From Saccharospirillum impatiens DSM 12546 (lineage in GTDB: Bacteria; Pseudomonadota; Gammaproteobacteria; Pseudomonadales; Natronospirillaceae), in assembly GCF_000423605.1 (NCBI RefSeq), contig NZ_AUIH01000014.1, positions 39,014-103,013 of the forward strand: a DNA stretch of 64,000 nucleotides. Direction: 5' to 3'. Below are positions 30,184-38,091 of this stretch, in pieces; position 1 is the first letter of the stretch; each line of letters opens with the position of its first letter. The translations under genes were made by a program, and so were the position numbers. A model generated the notes under the pieces. The model worked only from the letters and a program-made list of their open reading frames with translations. It was not told the DNA's origin and did not search any database.

Positions 30184-31551
30184 GTGATTCGCTTTGCCCT
30201 GGGGTGCTTGCTGATGCTGGCCGGCACTGCTGTAGCGGCCGGTAATGTGCTGCTGGTGACCGACACGGAAGACGACTACCTCGCCTTTCGTCCCGACCTG
30301 CGGCTGGTCGCAGCCAATGCCCTGAACCAGTTGCGGGACTATGAAGTGGCACCGGCCACCACTCAGGTGCGACCGGATTCTGACGCCAGAATTGAAGCGA
30401 TGAACAAAGCCGCTCTTGACGCCGGGCTCGACACCCTGGCCGTTGTGACGCTTTACACGCCAGCTCGACGCACCGCCACCCTGACCACCACGTTCTACAA
30501 CACTCGCACCGGCGAGCTGTCACTGCAACGGGCCCTGGAGTTTCGCCTCACCGACGACGTTCCCGCCCTGCTGGCGCAACTGGAGTACGAGTTACCGCTG
30601 GTGCTGAAACGAGCTTTCCGGGAACTGGGCACGGTCGTGCGGGTCAGCGGCGACGAACTGATTTTTGACCTCGGCATCAACACAGGCGTTGAAGTCGGAG
30701 ACCTGTATCGGGTGTTCCGCCGGGGAGAAGAAATACGCGATGCCCGGGGCGACAGCTACGGCTATGTCGATGACCAGAGCGGCATCATTGAAGTGGTGTC
30801 CGTCAGCAGCGTATATGCGGTTGCGCAGATCAAACTCGGGCGTCTGTCGATCCGCAGCAACGACTGGGTCGAACGTGCGGACCCTTCGGTTCAGGCCGAC
30901 GGGACGATTTTGTCGAAGCTGGATGATCAGGTCGCCATTAGCCTGGGACGAGAAGCTGGCGTAACGCCAGGCAGCTATTTTGCTGTCTTTAAGACCATCA
31001 AACCCATCACCGAAGACGACGCCTTTCGCGAGATCATCGGTCGCATCCGCATCAACTCGGTCAGTAACGGCGTCGCCCGTGGCGAAATTGCCCGCTCCGA
31101 CCACTATGACCTGGCCAAGGCACTGATCGAGGAAGGTGATGCGGTCGAAGAAGTCAGCTATCGGCATCGCAACCAGTTCGTGGTCGGCCAGAATAGCTTC
31201 AGCATTCTGAATGCGCCGGAGCAAAGCTGGTTCGCTGGCTTTCAGTTCGACTCGGCTTCAGACATCGACCTCGCCTATCGGGTTCGGGGCAGCTATGGCG
31301 ACCTCTGGTATCTGAGCCTCGGCCTGGTCAGTGCCATTGGCCACAGCGAGAGTTTCCGCTATGGCCTGGATGGAATATACGGCCCGGATGGCCCGGGTAC
31401 CCAACTGTTTGTCGAAGTCGATATTCCAACGCCACTGGACGACAACCTGAGGTTTTCGCTGGAAAGCGGCTATTTGCTGGGCGCCCTTGAAGAAAAGGAA
31501 GGTGTAAACATCAGCCTAAGTGTTAAGCTGGGGCTGGATGCATTGTTCTGA
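30184..31551 (+). CDS. Exported protein of unknown function (FlgT-like repeats)
   Basis: 455 residues with a clear signal peptide (VIRFALGCLLMLAGTAVAAG, GTG start with AGGAG upstream). The mature part begins with an alpha/beta region of about 120 residues that resembles lipoprotein-like TolB-N/FlgT folds. Two segments with the pattern GINTGVEVGDLYRVFRRG (about 160) and GREAGVTPGSYFAVFKT (about 258) follow, resembling the small beta domains of FlgT-type proteins. The last 110 residues alternate hydrophobic and polar (ending LSVKLGLDALF), as in outer-membrane beta strands. So a periplasmic-to-outer-membrane location is inferred. No closer identification; upstream of a sensor kinase with which it may be co-transcribed. 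Confidence 0.6.
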   Translation: MIRFALGCLLMLAGTAVAAGNVLLVTDTEDDYLAFRPDLRLVAANALNQLRDYEVAPATTQVRPDSDARIEAMNKAALDAGLDTLAVVTLYTPARRTATLTTTFYNTRTGELSLQRALEFRLTDDVPALLAQLEYELPLVLKRAFRELGTVVRVSGDELIFDLGINTGVEVGDLYRVFRRGEEIRDARGDSYGYVDDQSGIIEVVSVSSVYAVAQIKLGRLSIRSNDWVERADPSVQADGTILSKLDDQVAISLGREAGVTPGSYFAVFKTIKPITEDDAFREIIGRIRINSVSNGVARGEIARSDHYDLAKALIEEGDAVEEVSYRHRNQFVVGQNSFSILNAPEQSWFAGFQFDSASDIDLAYRVRGSYGDLWYLSLGLVSAIGHSESFRYGLDGIYGPDGPGTQLFVEVDIPTPLDDNLRFSLESGYLLGALEEKEGVNISLSVKLGLDALF

Positions 31552-31691
31552 CAACGCCGATGACATCAAAAGGACCGCTCGCCACGTCAAGGAACCGCTC
31601 GAACGAATCGGCTTTCGAAAACCGGTTCGATGTTGTGGGCCGGTGGCTTACATTCCCCGATCTACGATGCCAGGGCATCGTCCGTCGGCTG

Positions 31692-34040
31692 ATGCTTCTG
31701 GCGTTCAGCCTGTTGGTTCTGTGCGTTGCCGGGGCCGCCAGCGCAGAGATTCGGCTGTCACAAGTCAGCAACAACCTGACCCTCAATGCCCTGAATGGCG
31801 GGTTATTGCCGCTCGATACGCCACCCAGTCTTGATGCCCTGCCGCAAACATTCGAAAGCACCCCCAACTTTGGCTACATCCGTGACGACCAGAAAGCCTG
31901 GCTGGCGCTACGCGTTATCAACGATACACAGCAAACAGACTGGACTCTGGCCATCAGTGCCGAAGCGGCGGATTACGTGGATGTCTACTCCGTGACCGCC
32001 GGTCAGGCCATTTCCATGGATGCCCCTGTCTTTATCGCCGGAGACCGACGACCCAGTGAGCTGCGCCGCTACCCGTTTCCGGGATATCTGGTGCCCGTGT
32101 CCATTGCCCCCGGTGAAACACGGGAAATCTACATTGCTGCTTATGGCCGCAGCACGCTGGCGCTCGACGTCAGTCTGAACGACGAACTCACCCAAATTCA
32201 CTCGGCCACCCGTGAAATGCTTCTCGACGTACTGCTGATCACGCTCAGCGGTGCCATGCTGCTGTTCAACCTGGTGATGTGGCAGGTCGACCGGGACCGT
32301 TTCCGGTTCAACTACCTGATCTATCTAAGCGGCATTATTCTGTTTTCAGTGTATAACTCGGGGCTGGGCTACCTCTACCTCTGGCCAGATTCCACGTTTA
32401 TTCAGCAGAATGCCGCGTTTTTCGGGCTGGCGATGTTCTTCTGGGGAGGTTACAGCTTTTGCCAGCACTTCCTGCGCACCCGCATCCACTACCCCCGCCT
32501 GCATCATGTGCTAAGCGGATTGCGCTGGCTGGGTATCGCGTCGATTCCTTTCGGCATTTTGGATTTGATCAGCCACGCCGTCACCATTGTCACCCTGGCC
32601 AACCTCATCTTCTTTGTTACCGTCATTTATCTCGGTATCAGCGCTACGTACAAAGGCTTGAATTCAGCCCCCCTGTTTTTGGTCAGTTGGACAGGCATGG
32701 TGATCTGTGCGGTGATTTATAACCTCTATGTGCAGGGTCTGCTGCCTTCCAATTTTTTCGTGCAACGTGCGCTGCTGTTTGGCGTCGCTTACGAATCGTT
32801 ACTGATGTCGGTAGCCCAGGCAAATTATTTGCGCAACGACCATCGTGATCGTGAAGAACGCGAAGCCGGGGCCAAGGAAGAAGCCCTGCAAACGCTGGCC
32901 CGGCTTGACCAGGCGTTACAGGATGCGCGCGACGCGAACCGCAGCAAGGATGAATTTTTACGACTGGTCAGCCATGAGCTTCGCACCCCCATCACCCACG
33001 CTCTGGGCGCTCTGGCAGAACTCGCCAGCAGCCCGCTGACACCCCGCCAACAGGAGCTGTTGTACCTGCTCCAGAACGCGACGCACACCACTCATCACCA
33101 GGTTGAAAGCCTGCTGTCTTATGCCGAGCTGTTAGCCTACCCGGTCACCAGCCGCCCGGCGATAGTCGACGTACGAGCGCGCCTGATGGATTGCAAGAAC
33201 CGCCTGTCAGCAGCCTTTTCCACCCACGGCCGGGCCTGCACACTGACGGCGGCAGAGACACTGCCCGGCGCGCTGTCTCTGGACTGGCACAACACCCAGC
33301 ACATTCTGGATCACCTGCTCGACAGCGCCCTGCAACACAGCCAGTCCGGTGATATTGAAATGAGCGCGCACTTCGATGCCACAGCGCAACGATTAAACCT
33401 GACACTGCGCCAGCCAAACCCCATCGATACCATTCACACACCGTCAATGGCTGAGCTGACCAATCCCAAAAGCCCGGCGGAGAAACCACCGCTGACCGGC
33501 CCGACCCTCAACCACTACCTGAGCCAGGCTTTTGCCGACATTCTGGGCGCCGATCTGGTACGGGAAAGCCATGCGGACCACATTCTGACCCGACTGAGCC
33601 TGCCTTGCACCGCTGCGCCGGTGCAGGAGGCGGCCAGCGACGTCAAGGCGCCCCTGGCCGGTAGTCGGGTGCTGATCGTCGAGGACAATCTGCTCAACCT
33701 GAAATTGCTGACCGCTATCCTTGAACGGGAGCGCTGTGATATGGATGTCGCCTACGATGGCCTCGGTGCGGTAGAGCAGGCCGCTGGAGACAAGTACGAC
33801 TTCATCCTGATGGATTGTCAGATGCCAAATATGGACGGCTTTGAAGCCACCCGTCAGATTCGCAAGAACGATGGCCCTAACGCCAATACGCCCATTCTGG
33901 CCATCACGGCCAATACCATGGAACGCGACCGCGATGAGGCCTTTGCCGCAGGCATGGACGACCTGATCCCCAAACCCTTCTCCCGGCCCATGCTGGTAGA
34001 GCGCCTGTTGCACTGGCAACAACGGGGCCACGCTACCTGA
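31692..34040 (+). CDS. 7TMR-DISM hybrid sensor histidine kinase with degenerate ATP-binding domain
   Basis: About 782 residues from the ATG at 31692, which starts a signal peptide ending ASA; the frame is open upstream to 31560. Order: periplasmic 7TMR-DISMED2-type sensor (about 20-165), seven membrane helices (about 180-380), coiled linker, HisKA with VSHELRTPITHA (His near residue 428), a poor HATPase region, and a C-terminal receiver (from about 656). The receiver is intact: VLIVEDN, phospho-Asp in LMDCQMPNMDG, ITAN and PKPF. In the HATPase region the N-box is LLDSALQHS without the usual Asn, and no DxGxG or GxGLGL box can be found. It therefore may not autophosphorylate. Ligands of DISMED2 domains are often carbohydrates; not shown here. 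Confidence 0.88.
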   Translation: MLLAFSLLVLCVAGAASAEIRLSQVSNNLTLNALNGGLLPLDTPPSLDALPQTFESTPNFGYIRDDQKAWLALRVINDTQQTDWTLAISAEAADYVDVYSVTAGQAISMDAPVFIAGDRRPSELRRYPFPGYLVPVSIAPGETREIYIAAYGRSTLALDVSLNDELTQIHSATREMLLDVLLITLSGAMLLFNLVMWQVDRDRFRFNYLIYLSGIILFSVYNSGLGYLYLWPDSTFIQQNAAFFGLAMFFWGGYSFCQHFLRTRIHYPRLHHVLSGLRWLGIASIPFGILDLISHAVTIVTLANLIFFVTVIYLGISATYKGLNSAPLFLVSWTGMVICAVIYNLYVQGLLPSNFFVQRALLFGVAYESLLMSVAQANYLRNDHRDREEREAGAKEEALQTLARLDQALQDARDANRSKDEFLRLVSHELRTPITHALGALAELASSPLTPRQQELLYLLQNATHTTHHQVESLLSYAELLAYPVTSRPAIVDVRARLMDCKNRLSAAFSTHGRACTLTAAETLPGALSLDWHNTQHILDHLLDSALQHSQSGDIEMSAHFDATAQRLNLTLRQPNPIDTIHTPSMAELTNPKSPAEKPPLTGPTLNHYLSQAFADILGADLVRESHADHILTRLSLPCTAAPVQEAASDVKAPLAGSRVLIVEDNLLNLKLLTAILERERCDMDVAYDGLGAVEQAAGDKYDFILMDCQMPNMDGFEATRQIRKNDGPNANTPILAITANTMERDRDEAFAAGMDDLIPKPFSRPMLVERLLHWQQRGHAT

Positions 34041-34156
34041 CTGCAGGCTGAACCCGCGTGACGCTCTTTACACGCATCGGCTGGCCCGGGCTGGCACCGC
34101 GCGGTAAGGTTGCCATACAGAGTGTTGACAGACCGCTGACGATGCAGGATAAACCG

Positions 34157-34711
34157 ATGTTCCCAGCCGAAGAGCCAGCTCCGCGTTACCACCTGCGCAG
34201 CCTGCTATTGATCGCCAGCGCCAGCTTCTTACTGGCCGGCTGCGCCGGTTACCAGAGTTATGAAGCTGGCTCCGCCAGCCCAATCGCGGCCACCACTGGC
34301 CAGAACCCATCTTCCGCTCCTAACGATGCTCCAACTCGCAACTCGGCCGTTACTGCCCAGCTACAACAGGTCTACCAACGTTACCAGGGCACGCCCTATC
34401 GCTATGGTGGTACCACGCCTGCCGGTTTCGACTGCTCGGGGTTCATAGTGACAGCGTATCGGGAGGGGCTGAACCGAAACGTGCCCCGCACCACCGAAAT
34501 GATGCTGAACGAAGGGCAGTTTGTTCGCCGGGATCAGCTGCGAGAGGGAGACATCGTCTTCTTCCGCATCGGAGGTAAGGAGCAACACGCGGGCATTTAT
34601 CTCGGTGACGACCGTTTTATTCATTCGGCCTCCTCAGTCGGGGTGACTGAATCATCGCTGGGCAACGCCTATTGGCAACAACGGTATTCCCAGGCCAGAC
34701 GATTTCTGTAA
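34157..34711 (+). CDS. NlpC/P60 family lipoprotein (peptidoglycan endopeptidase)
   Basis: About 184 residues. The ATG at 34157 has AGGAT upstream and leads into a lipoprotein signal with lipobox LAGC near residue 26. After a Ser/Ala/Thr-rich linker the NlpC/P60 domain begins: YRYGGTTPAGFDCSGFI carries the catalytic cysteine, EGDIVFFRIGG and the HAGIYLGDDRFIHSAS segment carry the histidine(s). Same build as Spr/MepS, which cleaves D-Ala-mDAP crosslinks. Likely anchored to the outer membrane, cutting peptidoglycan during growth. The frame extends 33 codons further upstream but that part is not signal-like. Confidence 0.9.
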   Translation: MFPAEEPAPRYHLRSLLLIASASFLLAGCAGYQSYEAGSASPIAATTGQNPSSAPNDAPTRNSAVTAQLQQVYQRYQGTPYRYGGTTPAGFDCSGFIVTAYREGLNRNVPRTTEMMLNEGQFVRRDQLREGDIVFFRIGGKEQHAGIYLGDDRFIHSASSVGVTESSLGNAYWQQRYSQARRFL

Positions 34712-34746
34712 CGGGTTCTAAATGACAATATTACGGGCGTTTCCGG

Positions 34747-34869
34747 ATAGCTGATCAACAGGGACCCACTAACAGCACCCTATCCCGCCCTGCGAGAGTG
34801 GGCTGGGGAGAGGGTGCGTTTCTGGCTACACAAATGCACCGAATTCCGCTAACTGAACAATCAGCTATC
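34747..34869. repeat. Nested inverted repeats between convergent genes
   Basis: Outer arms GATAGCTGAT (34747-34756) and ATCAGCTATC (34860-34869) are perfect; inside, GCACCCTATCCC (34776-34787) pairs with GGGGAGAGGGTGC (34805-34817) with one mismatch. The right outer arm overlaps the last codons of the downstream convergent gene. CCCTCTCCC-type hairpins are common intergenic repeats in gammaproteobacteria; it may end transcription from both sides, although no T-run follows. Confidence 0.5.
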
Positions 34870-35899
34870 TAAGCGGCGGTGCGTATAACAATCCGCCCTT
34901 ACTCCACAGTTGGTTCAGACCCCGCTCGAACCCGAGTGGCGAATTCTCTCCGACGTTGCGATCAAACACCTCGCCATAATTGCCCACCTGGCGAATAATC
35001 TGGTAAGCCCAGTCAGCCGAGATGCCCATGGCGCGGCCGGTATCGGCATTAACGCCCAGCATGCGTTGAATCACCGGCTTGGGAGACTCCCGCATGGCGT
35101 CGACGTTGCTCTGGCTGACACCGTATTCCTCGGCATTAACCATCGCGAAGAGCGTCCATTTAACGATGTTGTACCATTGCATGTCATCCTGGCGCACCGC
35201 CGGGCCCAGAGGCTCTTTTGAAATGACTTCCGGTAAAATAAATGCGGTGTCCGGATTTCTCAGTCGGGTTCGTTGCGCGTACAGCTGTGACAGGTCAGAG
35301 GTTAATACATTGCAACGACCGGCCTCAAAACCGCGCATGGTCTGATCGGAGGTCGCAAACACAACGGGCTGGTAATTCATGTCCGTTTCGCGAAAGTAAT
35401 CGGCAACATTCAACTCACTGGTGGTGCCACCCTGAATGCAGATAGCGGCCCCATCCAGATCAGACAGCGCTGTGATTCCCGATGCCCGTGTCACCATAAA
35501 GCCCTGGCCGTCGTAGAACACAATGCCCGCGAAGATCATACCCAGCGTGGTGTCCCGGGCATGGGTCCAGGTGGTGTTGCGCGACAACATGTCCACTTCG
35601 CCCGAACTGAGGGCGTTAAACCGGTCGCCCGGTGGCAGGGGCGTGTACCTTACCTTGCTGGCATCACCCAACACAGCAGCCGCAACAGCCCGGCAAATGT
35701 CGACATCCAGACCGCTCCAGCGGCCTTCGGAGTCCGGGTTGGAGAAGCCGGGAATACCGGTCGATACACCACAGTCCAGGTAATTTTTACTGCGTACATC
35801 GCTCAGTGTCGACGCCTCGGTTACGGCTACCAACAGCGTCAGCCCCGCCAAAAACCCCATCATTTGACGTCCTGCGGACGCCATTGCGTTGCTGTGCAT
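34865..35899 (-). CDS. Amino-acid ABC transporter substrate-binding protein (AapJ/BztA-type)
   Basis: Periplasmic binding protein, 344 residues, with signal peptide (MMGFLAGLTLLVAVTEAS). The opening LDCGVSTGIPGFSNPDSEGRWSGLDVDICRAVAAAVLGD and TRTTTW-like SRNTTWTHARDTTLGM are characteristic of general L-amino-acid-binding proteins. C-terminus LNQLWSKGGLLYAPPLR is also typical. The permease and ATPase genes that normally follow (aapQMP type) are absent, so it is an orphan here and must use a transporter encoded elsewhere, or act as a sensor. Confidence 0.92.
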   Translation of the reverse strand: MHSNAMASAGRQMMGFLAGLTLLVAVTEASTLSDVRSKNYLDCGVSTGIPGFSNPDSEGRWSGLDVDICRAVAAAVLGDASKVRYTPLPPGDRFNALSSGEVDMLSRNTTWTHARDTTLGMIFAGIVFYDGQGFMVTRASGITALSDLDGAAICIQGGTTSELNVADYFRETDMNYQPVVFATSDQTMRGFEAGRCNVLTSDLSQLYAQRTRLRNPDTAFILPEVISKEPLGPAVRQDDMQWYNIVKWTLFAMVNAEEYGVSQSNVDAMRESPKPVIQRMLGVNADTGRAMGISADWAYQIIRQVGNYGEVFDRNVGENSPLGFERGLNQLWSKGGLLYAPPLR

Positions 35900-35962
35900 A
35901 GTTAACCCCTGCTACGTCTGTCGGAACAAGCCTACTCTGGCAGGCTCAACACCGCCTATCAT

Positions 35963-36805
35963 TTACCGGCTAACCGACCCCGTCAACGCTGGCAAGTCGA
36001 GCCCCAGATCCGGGCTGCGCATGTTGCCAGACCAGTTCATGCCCAGGCTTTGCGGCCACTCACCACTGCGCAATGCTTCGAGCAAGGAAATACCCAGGCC
36101 GCCAAACCCGAGGGACACTTCAGTCGTCTGGCGCTGAGTGACACCCGCGCCAATGTCCATGCCCGACAACGACAGCCGGGACAAACTGCGGCCGTCAGCT
36201 TCGATGCCAACGTCAAAGGGTCCGGTCGCCAGATCGAAGCGGTTCGGGTTGGTCACAACCAAGTCCAGCGCCAGAGTCAGACTGGTAAACCCAATGTCTT
36301 CCACCCGCCAGTCTGCCAGGCTGACCTGCGGAGATTTGGGTACCGGCACGGTAAAGTCGTGTGACCAGTCGAGCTGGCGCGCGCCCAATACCGGCACCGC
36401 CAGCGTCGGTTGCAATTTCAGTTCAAGGTTCGCTTCACCGGCGGCGTAGGCATCGCGCGCGCGCTGCAGCAAGCCTGACGCGGTGACCGTCCAGTCAAAT
36501 TCAAGCGTGCTGGTCGAGCGGGCCGCCAGCCCATTCAATGTGGGAGTTCCGAGATCGATCCAGGGTTCACCATCGAGCCAGAGTTGGGCGGCAAATTCGG
36601 TGATCGGCAGGCGATAGGCGTTCGGGTTGGTCAACTCGACACGACTGGAGCCGCTCACCCCGGTCCAGGTGATGCCGGTCAGCCGGGTGGACTGGTGCTC
36701 GAAATCAGGCTGACGATAGGCATCATCTACCCCAAAACCAGCACAACCGCTGAGTATCAATGCGATGGTGACCAGGCCACCCAGACTTAACCATTGCTGA
36801 CGCAT
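35963..36805 (-). CDS. LEA type 2 (WHy-domain) lipoprotein
   Basis: About 280 residues. The ATG at 36805 with GGAAG upstream gives a lipoprotein signal with lipobox LSGC. Two beta-rich WHy/LEA14-like repeats follow (about 40-150 and 165-275), each with the VELTNPNAYRLPI / LVVTNPNRFDLATG pattern (NPN motif). LEA14-like proteins are linked to desiccation or stress protection; in bacteria the function is unproven. Upstream in-frame codons to 36838 are not signal-like. Confidence 0.8.
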   Translation of the reverse strand: MRQQWLSLGGLVTIALILSGCAGFGVDDAYRQPDFEHQSTRLTGITWTGVSGSSRVELTNPNAYRLPITEFAAQLWLDGEPWIDLGTPTLNGLAARSTSTLEFDWTVTASGLLQRARDAYAAGEANLELKLQPTLAVPVLGARQLDWSHDFTVPVPKSPQVSLADWRVEDIGFTSLTLALDLVVTNPNRFDLATGPFDVGIEADGRSLSRLSLSGMDIGAGVTQRQTTEVSLGFGGLGISLLEALRSGEWPQSLGMNWSGNMRSPDLGLDLPALTGSVSR

Positions 36806-36873
36806 AGTGTCGCTTCCATTAAATTGAGACGGCTCCACTTTACTGGATATAACCCTTCAGGTCGCGCCTCGCG

Positions 36874-38091
36874 CTAGCTCTTTTCAATTACCCGCAATAC
36901 TTCAAGACAGGCACACAAGGTGTGGTAATCGCACTTGGCGCCGGCGGCGCTCTTCTCGTTCGAGACTTTGCGGTTATTCCGATACAACACCCGAAACCAG
37001 GCGCCATAGTCATGATCGACAAAGTGCTCCCAGCTGTATTGCCAAAGTTGCTGGTAACAGTCGCGGTAGTGTTCGTCTTGGGTGGCCTGCAAGAGCAGAG
37101 CAGCTGCGGCAAAACTTTCAGCTTGTACCCAAAAGTATTTGTCGTCATCGCACCACTGTCCATGCGGGTCGAAGCCGTAAACCAGACCGCCGTGTTCGGT
37201 ATCCCAGCTCGTTTGCCAGGCTCGGTCGAACAGGCTTTTTGCCCTATCAATATAGCGCGGTTGCGGGTCGTGGCGGTGCAGCATCAGCAGCAGCTTGGTC
37301 CATTCGGTCTGATGACCGGGCTGAAAGCCCCAGGGGCGATAGAGGTGTTTCGGATCGTCTTTGTTGTAATCCCAGTCGATGCCGAAGTCGGTTGTGTAGT
37401 GCTCCCAGATCAGACCATCGGTCAGGTCGGCCTGGCGAAAGGCAATGTTGTTGGCCAGGGTTTTGGCGCGCTCAAGAAAGCGCGAGTCGCCGCTGGCCTC
37501 AAAGGCGGCGATCATGGCCTCGCACAGGTGCATGTTTGCGTTCTGGCCGCGGTAATCGCTGAGTATACCCTCGGCGCTGAGTTCATCGGCAAACAGTCCC
37601 TGGTCGGCTTGCCAGAAACGTTGCTCGAGCAAATCGTAGGTCCGATGCAGAGCGTCGGCGCTGTCGATGACACCGGCTTTCAGGCAGGCGGAATAGGCCA
37701 ACAATACAAACGCATAGCCGTAGGCTTGTTGGGTGAGATCTTCGGGTTCGTGGTCGCGCAGCGTCCAGGCGTACAAGCCTTCTTCCTCGCGCCAGTGCAC
37801 CTGCTCGACATAATCCAGCCCACGCCGGGCACGAATGCGATAATCTTCGAGGTCGAAGTGCAAGCCGGCCAGGGCGTAATTCACCACCAGCCGGGTGCTG
37901 CTTACCAGTTGGCGAAAACCGGGGTCGAAGACATCGCCATTGTCGTAATAGTTGTGAAAGAAACCACCGCTCGGGTCGTCCACTCTGGGGTCATAAAACG
38001 CCAGAATCGACTGGCAATGCTGGTTCAGAAAATCACGATCGTAAAAGTTCACTAAGCGGTCCTCGTCCTGTGTCTTCTTGGTTTTTTTCAA
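36874..38091 (-). CDS. AGE-family sugar isomerase/epimerase (mannose isomerase-like)
   Basis: (alpha/alpha)6-barrel enzyme of the N-acylglucosamine 2-epimerase family, 405 residues. Active-site segments visible: [28 protein letters not shown], and [11 protein letters not shown]. Close to bacterial D-mannose isomerase/YihS and cellobiose or mannobiose 2-epimerases. The start overlaps the beta-mannosidase stop (TTGA). A TTG at 38091 or GTG at 38052 (with GAGG upstream) are both possible starts. With the neighbouring beta-mannosidase, mannose released from beta-mannosides would be converted to fructose; this pathway role is an inference. Confidence 0.82.
   Translation of the reverse strand: MKKTKKTQDEDRLVNFYDRDFLNQHCQSILAFYDPRVDDPSGGFFHNYYDNGDVFDPGFRQLVSSTRLVVNYALAGLHFDLEDYRIRARRGLDYVEQVHWREEEGLYAWTLRDHEPEDLTQQAYGYAFVLLAYSACLKAGVIDSADALHRTYDLLEQRFWQADQGLFADELSAEGILSDYRGQNANMHLCEAMIAAFEASGDSRFLERAKTLANNIAFRQADLTDGLIWEHYTTDFGIDWDYNKDDPKHLYRPWGFQPGHQTEWTKLLLMLHRHDPQPRYIDRAKSLFDRAWQTSWDTEHGGLVYGFDPHGQWCDDDKYFWVQAESFAAAALLLQATQDEHYRDCYQQLWQYSWEHFVDHDYGAWFRVLYRNNRKVSNEKSAAGAKCDYHTLCACLEVLRVIEKS

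Noticed and set aside
36922..38055. 377-codon plus-strand frame opposite the AGE-family gene
   Set aside because: Shadow frame; Val/Gly-rich repeats are typical of reverse translation of this codon usage.
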